Source: Hyphomicrobiales bacterium | GTDB taxonomy: Bacteria; Pseudomonadota; Alphaproteobacteria; Rhizobiales; Beijerinckiaceae | DNA length: 64,000 nucleotides | NCBI GenBank assembly: GCA_900470095.1 | Contig: UBZM01000005.1 | Span: 137,583 to 201,582 of the forward strand | Reading direction: 5' to 3' | In this document: one piece after another, positions 52,133 through 60,257 of the stretch | Layout: the number at the start of each line of letters is the position of its first letter | Position numbering within the stretch: the first letter of the stretch is position 1 | Notes under the pieces: generated by a model | The model's input: the letters and a program-made list of their open reading frames with translations, nothing else | What the model was told of the DNA's origin: nothing | Database searches by the model: none | Translations under genes and position numbers: made by a program

Positions 52133-52592
52133 CCCAAGATCACTTGTTTTTTATTCTGGTCAGACCAATACGATGACCAGACGCGGACGTCAACGCCGAG
52201 CCTTGCAGCCGCCTGTGGAACGGTGGTCGCGGGAGAGGCGAGGGGATAGGGAGACCGGCGGCGCGGCGAGCATTCCAGCGGAAGCGCCAGCCGGATTGGT
52301 TGCGTCTGTGGCTATCGCCTCGGCGCGAGGCTCGGTCCTGCGGCGGCTTTCAGCCGGCCGCGGGTCCTTCGCTTTGAGCGGGCCTGCCTTCTTCGCCTAT
52401 GGCACCAGCGACCTGGTCGACCTCGACCATGCGCGGAGGTTCTTCGTGCTGGCCACGGTCCCGCATGCGTTTCGCCCGCCTGTGTCGATTCGGGGCAGGC
52501 GGCCTGCTAAGCGCGGCTGCGTCGCGCCATCGCGATGTCTCGACGCGATGCGCAGGAGCGTCGGGCCAGGAACCCGATGGGGCTTTCCGGCG
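52133..52592. other. Intergenic region with the GntR promoter
   Basis: 460 bp between the convergent operon ends. The left part (52133-52190) is AT-richer and contains the GntR operator and probably the promoter of the leftward operon. The right part is GC-rich and has no recognisable gene or relic. Confidence 0.5.
52157..52167. promoter_or_regulatory. FCD-type GntR operator
   Basis: TGGTCAGACCA is a perfect dyad that fits the TNGTNNNACNA consensus of FadR/FCD-subfamily regulators. It lies 25 bp before the GntR gene start, within an AT-rich promoter-like zone (TTTTTTATTC). Confidence 0.65.
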
Positions 52593-54173
52593 TCATGGCA
52601 GGGCCGTTCGACGCTCTGCGACAGGCAGTACGGCTGCCATGCCCCAGGCTGATGCAGCATGAATCTCTGCTTCGAACCGACCAAACACCACCCGGCCGTG
52701 CGGTGGGATTGGACCCGGTTCTGGCAAGCGCGTGAGCAGATGAAGGTCAACCGGCCTGTTCTGTGCCAGGGGTAGCCGTGCAACCAGTCGCGACGGTGCA
52801 AGCGGCTCGTTCAGTTCTATCCATTCGGTTGCGGCAAGGACATTCTGGCCGCTTTCTGCGTCGTCTGGGCCGATCTCGTGCGGAGTGACGACCAACCGGG
52901 CTCCGAGGCGGCGCGTCTGGCAGCGCTTGTCGTCGATCATGACCTCGCAGGAAATCTCAATCAGGCCCGGCGTGGCAGGCAGGCTGATGACAGCCGCAGA
53001 TGACGTTGTCTTCAGAGGGCGCAGGAGGACCTTTCCCTGCTCGATATAGCCGAACACCGGGTAAGTAGCTGATTGTTCCCTGGTAAGATGCACCTTGCCG
53101 ACGACCGTGTCGGGAATCGGGACCGTTGCCTCTGCATCAGGCCGGAATTCGCCATTCTCCTCGGATGAAAGAGACCGGATGCCCGGTAATCCGCCCCAAA
53201 GCTTCATTGCAAGCATGGTCGCAGCGTCTCGCTCGTCCGGCCGCGCCGGGCTTTGCGGGGCAAGCCGGTATTCGTGCATGACACCGGCCGAACAGGTCGA
53301 AAGACGAGGCGCCACCTCGCCGCCATTTGCCCAGAGCTTGAGTGTCAGGGAACGCGACGTGCAAGGCGATGGGCTGGGCAGGCGCAGAGGCAGCCAGCCC
53401 TTGCAGAGCAGATCGAAGGGAACGCGCCACTGCGCCAGAACCGTCCCCGTATCGGAGGCCTCGATCCGCGCGCACAGGCAGCCGGCGCCCCGTCCGGGAT
53501 CGGCGATATGCAGATCGATACCGAGCCATCCCCTTGCGGAGCTGGGTAACCGCTGCGAGAGGCATGGCTCGGTGTCGCTGGCGTCGGGCTCCATGGGATA
53601 GGCGGGAACATCGACATCTGCACCGGGAAGGGGGCTGTTGAAGACAAGCCGTGGCCGACCCATTCGCAGAGTGGCGAACAATTCCTCGAGTTCCGGTGGA
53701 ATGCGGACGTGATGGGTCCAGCTCTCCCGCAAGGCCGCCAGGTCACGCATCAACAGCTGGTTGCTATGCTGGAATCTGCTTGTTTCGCGCAGGGCTCGCT
53801 CGAGCAGGGCTGCATCGAGCTCTGCTCGGTTCCCCACAATGTAGGGGACTGGCGTCTCTGATCCCCCGGCTTTTTTCCACCACGCCTGCAAGGCATGCAG
53901 AGAGTGTTCTTCGATCGGATGGGGAGCCCACAGGGCCCATATATTCGTGGGCGGAATCTCCAGCGTGCAAAGCGCTGGCGGCAATGCGCTTTCAGCCTGT
54001 CCATAGTCAGTCAGGACATAGTGGTCGCCTTCAACCAGCTTGCAGCCATACCAATGAAGGGCCGATGCCGGCCTGGCGCGTGCCGCTGACGTCTCCGGGC
54101 AACCCAGCACGATGACCTTGGGATCAGCGGAGTAGAGCTGCCGTAACAGATTTCCTGTCGATCGAAGGACCAT
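52593..54173 (-). CDS. Unrecognised protein coupled to a glycosyltransferase
   Basis: A 526-residue protein. The first 120 residues are alpha/beta (KVIVLGCPET, then LCTLEIPPTNIWALWAPHPIEEH), a helical part with RALRETSRFQHSNQLLMRDLAALRESW follows, and the rest is largely beta-stranded and Pro-rich. No signal peptide or membrane segment is seen. I do not recognise the family with certainty; it may be one of the DUFs (DUF6212-like) described next to glycosyltransferases. It starts inside the stop of the glycosyltransferase gene (TGATG), so both are made together. A role in surface glycan assembly is likely from context, not from the sequence. The reading frame is intact with typical codon use. 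Confidence 0.75.
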   Translation of the reverse strand: MVLRSTGNLLRQLYSADPKVIVLGCPETSAARARPASALHWYGCKLVEGDHYVLTDYGQAESALPPALCTLEIPPTNIWALWAPHPIEEHSLHALQAWWKKAGGSETPVPYIVGNRAELDAALLERALRETSRFQHSNQLLMRDLAALRESWTHHVRIPPELEELFATLRMGRPRLVFNSPLPGADVDVPAYPMEPDASDTEPCLSQRLPSSARGWLGIDLHIADPGRGAGCLCARIEASDTGTVLAQWRVPFDLLCKGWLPLRLPSPSPCTSRSLTLKLWANGGEVAPRLSTCSAGVMHEYRLAPQSPARPDERDAATMLAMKLWGGLPGIRSLSSEENGEFRPDAEATVPIPDTVVGKVHLTREQSATYPVFGYIEQGKVLLRPLKTTSSAAVISLPATPGLIEISCEVMIDDKRCQTRRLGARLVVTPHEIGPDDAESGQNVLAATEWIELNEPLAPSRLVARLPLAQNRPVDLHLLTRLPEPGPIPPHGRVVFGRFEAEIHAASAWGMAAVLPVAERRTALP

Positions 54174-56305
54174 CAGGCAGCCTGCCTGGATTTCGGTGCC
54201 GTTGCGTGTGCAATCAGTGGCTTCACGCCCAATTCTTCACATTCCAGATCAGTGTTTCGATCGGGCCAATAACGCATCTTTGCGCTTGGCATGCCGAAGG
54301 CCCGGCACAGGCGCAGGCGTTCCGCATTGCCGACGACAATATGCGTGTAAGCCTGCTCGAACGCTGCGCATGCATTCACAGTCTGGCTGGTCGCTTGATG
54401 CCTTTCGCCGTATCCGAGCAACGCCCATGTCTCCACTTTCAATCGACGCAACGCGCCCATCAATGTGTGTGTGACCCCGCCATCCACTGACACGACGCGG
54501 TGATAGCCAGCCAATGTGGAAATGGCGTCATCCGTATCCAGATGGTCGAAGCAGGGCATCGGCGTCCCCTGATAGCTCCGTGTCCATGTCCGGGACAGCA
54601 GCTCCGGCAGAGGCAATGCGATGATCTGCGAAAAGCATTTTGCGCGGCCGGGAGCGAGGGTGAGTTCCCTCGCGAGCGTCACGAGATGAACCTGCCACCC
54701 TGCTTCGATGAGTGTCAGTGCCAGCCTTTCAGCGGTCGCGACACTCTCGGGCGCCCCCGAGGCGAGCACCAGGGCAGCAAGGGGCCGGGCATCGGACGAC
54801 CCGCAGGCGAAGGCCGACGAGAGATTGAAGAGTTCCGGATACACATCACGCGGCAGCGCCGTTTGGAGCCGGTATGTGTTAGGCATTGCCGACTTCCAAT
54901 CGGCAGGGTTGGCCCCGCCTCCGGCAACGGCGATATCCCGGCACAGCCCCGTGAAGGCCTCATCGATTGGCTCGAGATCAGCCGGCGCTCCCCTCACGGC
55001 GAGCTCGAGTTCGATAGCATGGTGACGCTTGCCCGGCTGCCGAGGCAGGGCAAGCAGATCGAGCGCGCGCAGCGATGCGTGCTCGACGAGAAACGATGCC
55101 TCGACTGCCAGGATATGCGTCTGATTGGATGTCAGCCGGAACCTGTCCGTCTGCTCCTGGACGATCGTCCCGTCGCTCCAGGCCAGAAGACGATCATCGT
55201 GCAATCGATCCCGAATTGAGCACGTGACGAGGGCCGATCGGGCAAGCCCGCGCTCGAGCGTCCACAGGACGCCCGCCAGCAGCGATTGCGCGGCAAGCGT
55301 TTCGCATAACGAGTTGCTCATGACGACAAGCTGCCCGGGGCAGTGACCGTAGGCAGGGCGCAACCGGGCGCGCAGCAGACGGGTGATATAGTCGCTGACC
55401 GTCAGGGTCGTGACGTTGTTCTCTCCGGTGAAGCACCGAACCAGCCCTGTGTCGGGATGATAGATCGCATAGCGCGACCGAGCCTCGGTCTCAAATGCCA
55501 GAACGTTGCGAATACCGAACAGGCGCGGATGGCGGTTGCGGATATAGCGCAGGATCGGGGTGAAATCCCTTTCTGCCGCCACCAGCATGCTTTCTCCCCG
55601 GCGGCGGTAAGCAAAGCCTGCATCGGCCACGTGGACCCCGCGAAAGCCGCGCTCGAGCCCATGCAGCCAGAATTCCCAATCCTCGACACCCTGGCGCATC
55701 TCCGTGTCGAAACGGAGCGGGGCGTCGAGCATGCGCCGTGAGACCATGCTGCCTGCCTCGCAGAAATTCCGGAACAGATGCTCCAGCGGCGAATAGGGCC
55801 CCGAGGTATCGGCGAATTCGGCGAAGCCGAACTTGTCGACATCCGGATAGGCCCAGCCGATGCTCGCATCGGCCTTGCGCAAGGCGGTCAGAAGCCGCTG
55901 CAGGAGATGGGGGCCGATGCGGTTGTCGCAGTCGAGCAGGTAGACGGCCTCCAGATCCGGGAAGGCCGCCAGGGCGAAGTCAATTCCACTGTTGCGTGCG
56001 GCGCTCAAACCTCCGTTGCGCTTGTGCAAATAGAAGATCCGCCCTGGGCAGGTCGCAGCAAATGTCTGGCAGACCTCGTCTGTTTCAGGGTGAGGGCACC
56101 CGTCATTCACGATGACAACGGCGTAATTGAAGTCAGTGACCTGTCCCAACGCCGTATGCAGCGCCTCGGCCGTCAGCGAGGGCTGGCCATAGGCTGGGAC
56201 GATGACGGCGACTTTGACATCGGCCCCATCGCTGGACGGATCGTGCAACCGTTCTCCGGCAGGGGGGCAGAGCCATGGTTCGCGCTGCACGTTGCCCATA
56301 TTCAT
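54173..56305 (-). CDS. Two-domain glycosyltransferase (GT2 plus GT-B-like half)
   Basis: A 710-residue protein. Residues 28-260 are a GT-A (family 2) domain: VKVAVIVPAYGQPSLTAEALHTAL, the DxD-type metal site LLDCDNRI near 125, and the EDWEFWLHGLERGF catalytic-base region near 210. From about 495 a second Rossmann domain resembling the N-terminal half of GT4-type enzymes appears (LAALVLASGAPESVATAERLALTLIEAGWQVHLVT, then VVGNAERLRLCRAFGMP), but the nucleotide-binding C-terminal half of GT4 is missing or much reduced. The domain pair suggests successive sugar transfers in surface polysaccharide synthesis. The ATG at 56305 overlaps a four-codon upstream frame; the next gene is coupled through TGATG. 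Confidence 0.85.
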   Translation of the reverse strand: MNMGNVQREPWLCPPAGERLHDPSSDGADVKVAVIVPAYGQPSLTAEALHTALGQVTDFNYAVVIVNDGCPHPETDEVCQTFAATCPGRIFYLHKRNGGLSAARNSGIDFALAAFPDLEAVYLLDCDNRIGPHLLQRLLTALRKADASIGWAYPDVDKFGFAEFADTSGPYSPLEHLFRNFCEAGSMVSRRMLDAPLRFDTEMRQGVEDWEFWLHGLERGFRGVHVADAGFAYRRRGESMLVAAERDFTPILRYIRNRHPRLFGIRNVLAFETEARSRYAIYHPDTGLVRCFTGENNVTTLTVSDYITRLLRARLRPAYGHCPGQLVVMSNSLCETLAAQSLLAGVLWTLERGLARSALVTCSIRDRLHDDRLLAWSDGTIVQEQTDRFRLTSNQTHILAVEASFLVEHASLRALDLLALPRQPGKRHHAIELELAVRGAPADLEPIDEAFTGLCRDIAVAGGGANPADWKSAMPNTYRLQTALPRDVYPELFNLSSAFACGSSDARPLAALVLASGAPESVATAERLALTLIEAGWQVHLVTLARELTLAPGRAKCFSQIIALPLPELLSRTWTRSYQGTPMPCFDHLDTDDAISTLAGYHRVVSVDGGVTHTLMGALRRLKVETWALLGYGERHQATSQTVNACAAFEQAYTHIVVGNAERLRLCRAFGMPSAKMRYWPDRNTDLECEELGVKPLIAHATAPKSRQAA

Positions 56306-56316
56306 GCCATATTCAT
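56302..56316 (-). other. Four-codon upstream frame overlapping the glycosyltransferase start
   Basis: ATG AAT ATG GCA TGA precedes the main start, with the TGA overlapping the main ATG as ATGA. The first ten bases of the upstream frame (ATGAATATGG) are an exact copy of the first ten of the gene, so it arose by tandem duplication. This repeats the arrangement found before the hydroxylase gene at 29213-29233. Confidence 0.55.
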
Positions 56317-56505
56317 CCCGAGATTTGTCACGTAAATTAGATTGTCCTGTTCGATAATTCCGATAAATGAGGTTTTATGACGCCATGACATGGAATTGTT
56401 GCTTATTTATATCGGAGAAATTCATTCGCAAATTCGAAATAAAACCGAATCGATTTCGATTTGTTTGATAATCTACGTTTTTCTCTCCTGATGTGATGAG
56501 TAGAC
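56317..56505. promoter_or_regulatory. AT-rich divergent promoter region
   Basis: The spacer between the glycosyltransferase and epimerase genes is far richer in A and T than the rest of the window. It has runs such as ATTTATAT, AAATTCGAAAT and ATCGATTTCGATTTG, several T-A steps and a CCATGACATGG dyad at 56383-56393. Such stretches in alphaproteobacteria often bind the zinc-finger silencers MucR/Ros, which control surface polysaccharide genes. This is an inference; the promoters themselves could not be fixed. Confidence 0.5.
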
Positions 56506-57480
56506 ATGACAATTGCCACTGTTGATGCTCCGAGGCTCGATGGCACTCGTTGTCTGATCATGGGTGGCGGCGGATTTCTCGGGATCAACCTGGCCAATGC
56601 TCTGGCCCGTCAAGGCGCGGTCGTCCGGGCCTTCGGGCGTGCGCCGGCCCATCGGCAGGCGCTGGACGAGCGGGTTCATTGGAGCGGCGGCGCTTTCGAG
56701 GATCACGCGGCGGTCGCCGAAGCCGCGCGGGGGCAGGAGATCGTCTTCCATCTCCTGAGCAGCTCCGTGCCGGGAAGTCCCGGTCAGAGGCCGGTTTCCG
56801 ATCTCGAGTCGAATGTGCTGGGCACGGTGCGCTTCCTGGATATCTGCAACGATGCCGCCGTCAGGAGGGTCGTCTTCGCCTCGTCCGGCGGCACCGTCTA
56901 TGGCCCGGCCGACAGGCATCCGATCTCGGAAACCGCACCCACGCATCCGATATCGGCCTATGGCGTCGGCAAGCTTGCGATCGAAAAATACCTCGCCCTG
57001 TATCATCACCTCTACGGGCTCGAATATCTCGCCTTGCGCATCGCCAACGCCTACGGCCCGCTGCAATCGGCCCTGAAGCGCCAAGGCGTCGTCGCCGCGA
57101 TGCTCAGTCACGCGCTCGCCGGCAAGCCGCTCGAAATCTGGGGCACGGGCGAGGTCGTGCGCGATTTCGTTCATATCGACGACGTCGTCTCGGCTTTTCT
57201 CTGGGCCGCCACATATGACGGCCCGCACCGCGTCATGAATGTCGGATCGGGGGCAGGGCTCAGCATCAATCAGGTGGCGAGCGATATCGAGGCCATCACC
57301 GGCACTGCCAGCCGGTCCAGGATCTATCGGGCCGGCCGGGTCGCGGACGTGCCCGTCAACATCCTCGATATCTCGCTGATCACCCGGGAAACGCCTTGGC
57401 GGCCCAGACGCACCTGGCTTGATGGCCTGCGCGGCACCGCCGAATGGTTGGCGGCGAAAAGGCACGCGCCACTGATCTGA
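56506..57480 (+). CDS. NAD-dependent sugar epimerase/dehydratase
   Basis: A 324-residue extended short-chain dehydrogenase. GGGGFLGINLANAL near residue 20 is the NAD motif, S-x-Y-x3-K is represented by SSGGTVYG and YGVGKLAIEKYL near 160, and the substrate region has RIANAYGP and IWGTGEVVRDFVHIDDVV. These are typical of UDP-glucose 4-epimerase-like enzymes acting on nucleotide sugars. The exact sugar is unknown. It is divergent from the glycosyltransferase unit and lies in the same glycan-like island. The ATG at 56506 has a weak GATGAG site. Confidence 0.9.
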   Translation: MTIATVDAPRLDGTRCLIMGGGGFLGINLANALARQGAVVRAFGRAPAHRQALDERVHWSGGAFEDHAAVAEAARGQEIVFHLLSSSVPGSPGQRPVSDLESNVLGTVRFLDICNDAAVRRVVFASSGGTVYGPADRHPISETAPTHPISAYGVGKLAIEKYLALYHHLYGLEYLALRIANAYGPLQSALKRQGVVAAMLSHALAGKPLEIWGTGEVVRDFVHIDDVVSAFLWAATYDGPHRVMNVGSGAGLSINQVASDIEAITGTASRSRIYRAGRVADVPVNILDISLITRETPWRPRRTWLDGLRGTAEWLAAKRHAPLI

Positions 57481-57995
57481 TCCGACGCATGATTTCGAGG
57501 TTGCCAGGGCAATCTCCGCTCGCATCTGCGTCCGTTCTCCCGCGAGATGGGTCGGCACTCGATCGATCGGGAGCTGATGATCCGGACGCTGCTCATCGGC
57601 CGACTGAGCGAGTTGTTCGAGACGACTATCCGGCGTTGCATCGCGGACGGGCTCGTCGGCGCAGCCGGCGGTCGTAGACGGGCAGTCATCAGATTGGGAT
57701 GCAAGGTCATGGCGATCGACCGCGATTTCCCCCTAGATGCCCATTGTTCTCAAGAGCCGAAGCGATTGCGGCGGCCTATGCGAAGGCATGGGCGCGACTG
57801 ATCCAGACGACGAACGCGGTGCTGCAGGCACGGCGAGCCCTGAGCTGCCCCAAGCGCTGGGATTGCAGTCGTTCCGGTGCATGTCGATCGCCTGCGGATG
57901 CGGCAGGACGGCGGGATGGACGACTGGCGCCACCAGAAAGTGGCGCCGAAGCGGATGATGAAGCAGCAGCGTGGCTGGTGAGGGAGGGACAGGCA
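57481..57995. other. Intergenic region with IS relic
   Basis: 515 bp between the epimerase and the PBP4-type gene without an intact gene. The left part holds the IS1182-like relic listed separately; the right part (57700-57995) is open in the forward frame but has no similarity that I can see. The end includes the strong AGGGAGGGACAGG ribosome site of the next gene. Confidence 0.5.
57535..57680 (+). pseudogene. IS1182-like transposase relic
   Basis: The frame reads SREMGRHSIDRELMIRTLLIG, which matches the conserved N-terminal segment of IS1182/IS5-type transposases (GRPSIDPELMIRMLLIG). It then jumps to LFETTIRRCIADGLVG, which matches a segment about 70 residues further on. The part between is deleted and nothing of the catalytic domain is left. 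No terminal repeats are visible. Confidence 0.65.
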
Positions 57996-59573
57996 ATGAC
58001 CGTGATCAGACGTGTCGCGATCGCGCTCCTGGCGGTGCTGTCGGCGGGGGGCGGGGCGAACGCTGATCCCGCCGCGGAGGTATCCGGCGAGGTTCCGGCT
58101 TCCGTTGCCCAGGCCATAAGGCGCCTCCAAGCCAAGCCGATCTTTGCCCATATGAGTTGGGGCATCCACCTCGTCGATCTCGCGACTGGCAAAGCGTTGA
58201 TCGATCAGGCTGGGAACAAGTCGCTGCTGCCGGCCTCGGTCATGAAGACTTACAGCGTTGCGACCGCCCTTGACCTCTATGGCGCCGATTACCGTTTCCG
58301 GACGCCGGTCTACAGACTCGGCACCCTCAAGGGCGACGTGCTCGACGGAGATCTCGTCCTCGTCGCTTCCGGTGATTTCAGCTTCGGGCTCCGCGAGCAG
58401 CCGAACGGCACGCTTGGCTTCAACAGCCTGCCGGAGGTCGACCACAACACCACCTCTACCGGCTTTCCGGGCGGCGCCTATGTCAAGGACAGCGATCCGC
58501 TCGCGGCGCTCGATGCCCTGGCCGCGCAGGTCAAGGCTGGGGGTATCCGCGAAATCACCGGCGATGTGATGATCGACGATCGGCTGTTCGAGACCTATCG
58601 AGGGTTCCCGTCCGGGCCGATCGCTCCGATCTGGGTCAACGAGAACGTCATCGACATCATGGTGACGCCGACGAAGCCCGGCGAGAAACCCAAGGTCGAC
58701 TGGCGTCCGAAGAGCGCTGCCATCACCGTCGAGAACGACGTCACCACGGTTGCCGGCACGGCCGGGCCGCTTGAGGTGAAGACAAAAGGCGCAGGGGTGG
58801 TCCGGGTCAGCGGAAAGATCGCTTCCGACGGGCCTCCGATCCTGACGATGTCCCAGATCGCCGATCCCTCTGCCTTCGCGCGCACCGTCTTCATCGAGGC
58901 GCTCGTGCGGGCGGGGATCAAGGTCACCGCGCCTGCGCTAGGCCCCGCCAGGCCGCTGCCCGACGCGGGCGGCTATCGCGAGACCAACCGGGTGGCGCAA
59001 TACGTCTCGCCGCCGCTGTCCGAGTTCGTCAAGGTGATCCTGAAGGTGAGCTACAACCGCGGTGCCGACCTCATGGTCTGTCTTGCCGCGGTGAAGGCTG
59101 GAAGCCGCGATTGCGGCGAGGGGCTGGCCGAGGTGCTGAAGCTGCTCGGCAGGCATGGCGTGTCGTCAACCGGAACCTATGTCTTCGACGGTGCCGGAAG
59201 CAGCAATAGCAGCCGGACGACGCCGTCGGATCTCGCAACCTTCCTCAGGGATATAACGACCAGATCCTGGGGGAGCGCCATTCATGATGGCATGGCCGTC
59301 CTCGGTGTCGACGGCTCGCAGGCGCTGAATGGCGCGGGATCTCCGGCGGCCGCGCATGTTCGGATCAAGGACGGCGATATGGTCGCCGGAAGTGCCGCCG
59401 GGCAACTTGTCGCGCTCGCCACCACCCAGACCGGATACATCGATGCCAGGAGCGGGCGCCGGCTTGTCTATAGCCTGATGGTCAACAACATCCCCTTCCT
59501 GTCGCTGCAGGACTATTCCGCCGCCCGGGCCGATGTGGCGGCCGTCGTCGTCGCCATCCAGCAGGGCTATTGA
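57996..59573 (+). CDS. dacB: PBP4-type D-Ala-D-Ala carboxypeptidase/endopeptidase (S13 family)
   Basis: A 525-residue exported S13 peptidase. Signal peptide MTVIRRVAIALLAVLSAGGGANA. The serine nucleophile motif is SVMK at 81-84. The SxN motif appears as SYN at 352-354. The KTG triad is KDG at 458-460, with Asp in place of Thr, which is unusual for an active penicillin-binding protein. The inserted domain II of PBP4 (from about 100 to 300) is present. It should trim or cut cross-links of peptidoglycan in the periplasm if active. The ATG at 57996 follows AGGGAGGGACAGG; upstream in-frame starts lack a signal peptide. Confidence 0.88.
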   Translation: MTVIRRVAIALLAVLSAGGGANADPAAEVSGEVPASVAQAIRRLQAKPIFAHMSWGIHLVDLATGKALIDQAGNKSLLPASVMKTYSVATALDLYGADYRFRTPVYRLGTLKGDVLDGDLVLVASGDFSFGLREQPNGTLGFNSLPEVDHNTTSTGFPGGAYVKDSDPLAALDALAAQVKAGGIREITGDVMIDDRLFETYRGFPSGPIAPIWVNENVIDIMVTPTKPGEKPKVDWRPKSAAITVENDVTTVAGTAGPLEVKTKGAGVVRVSGKIASDGPPILTMSQIADPSAFARTVFIEALVRAGIKVTAPALGPARPLPDAGGYRETNRVAQYVSPPLSEFVKVILKVSYNRGADLMVCLAAVKAGSRDCGEGLAEVLKLLGRHGVSSTGTYVFDGAGSSNSSRTTPSDLATFLRDITTRSWGSAIHDGMAVLGVDGSQALNGAGSPAAAHVRIKDGDMVAGSAAGQLVALATTQTGYIDARSGRRLVYSLMVNNIPFLSLQDYSAARADVAAVVVAIQQGY

Positions 59574-59886
59574 AGCGACCGGAGATCGTCATGCCGCCGG
59601 CGGCGCGCTCTCGCTCGTGCCTTTCTCTGGCAGCGGCGCTCATCCTCACCGCTGCGGACGCGTCGGTTGCCGAAGGCTTCTCTGGCTCTGTCGACATCGG
59701 CGCTGGCTGCTGGTGGTCGCCAAACCTCGCGGATGGGCTGAGAGCTGAACAGGCCAGCCCATCGGCTGCGCCTGTGGCTCAATGCCTCGAATGTCGACTG
59801 GCCCCGAATTGGTACGGGCCCCACAAGTCGGCTCGCCGCGCGAGGTCGACGCCCCGGCCCGGCCGCGGGCCGCCCCAAGGCCCGGC
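59574..59886. other. Intergenic region, possible decayed exported-protein gene
   Basis: From an ATG at 59591 the forward frame starts like a signal peptide (SRSCLSLAAALILTAADASVA) followed by SGSVDIGAGCWW, but soon loses sense and runs antisense through the ACP gene. It may be a degraded gene or chance. No ribosome site stands out (GGAGATC at 6 bp). Nothing else is seen in these 313 bp. Confidence 0.3.
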
Positions 59887-60171
59887 TCAGCGCTCCGACG
59901 TCGACTGCCCGTTCTTCTTGCGGGTGACGAACTGCGCGATCGCCTGGATGGAATCGAGGTTACTGGGCAGGATTTCGCTATCCTCGACCGTGATCCCGAA
60001 TGTGTGCTCGATGAAGCCGACAACTTCGAGCACCCCGGTCGAGTCCATGATGCCGTGCTCGAGGAGCGAGGCGCCGGCCTCCAGGTCATCTGCGTCGTCA
60101 AGGAAGAAATTTGCCGCCAGGAATGCGCGAATGGCTCCTGTGTCAGTATCGCCTGCTTTCTCGATGATCAT
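59887..60171 (-). CDS. Acyl carrier protein
   Basis: A 94-residue carrier protein. The phosphopantetheine site is in GIMDSTGVLEVV with Ser44, a variant of the usual DSL. The helical pattern (AIRAFLAANFFLDDADDLEAGASLLE before it, VEDSEILPSNLDSIQAIAQFV after it) is that of stand-alone ACPs used in specialised pathways. It lies directly downstream of a thioesterase-like gene (86-bp gap) and is not near fatty-acid genes. It probably carries an acyl or aminoacyl group for a dedicated transfer. The ATG at 60171 fits the fold; a longer frame exists upstream. Confidence 0.85.
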   Translation of the reverse strand: MIIEKAGDTDTGAIRAFLAANFFLDDADDLEAGASLLEHGIMDSTGVLEVVGFIEHTFGITVEDSEILPSNLDSIQAIAQFVTRKKNGQSTSER

Positions 60172-60257
60172 CGTTGGCCTCGTGCTGAATTCGGAAAAGT
60201 CTCGATTCTGGCAATCACCTTCCGCTTCGGCGGCGAGCAGAGGGCGCGCAGGCGCGG

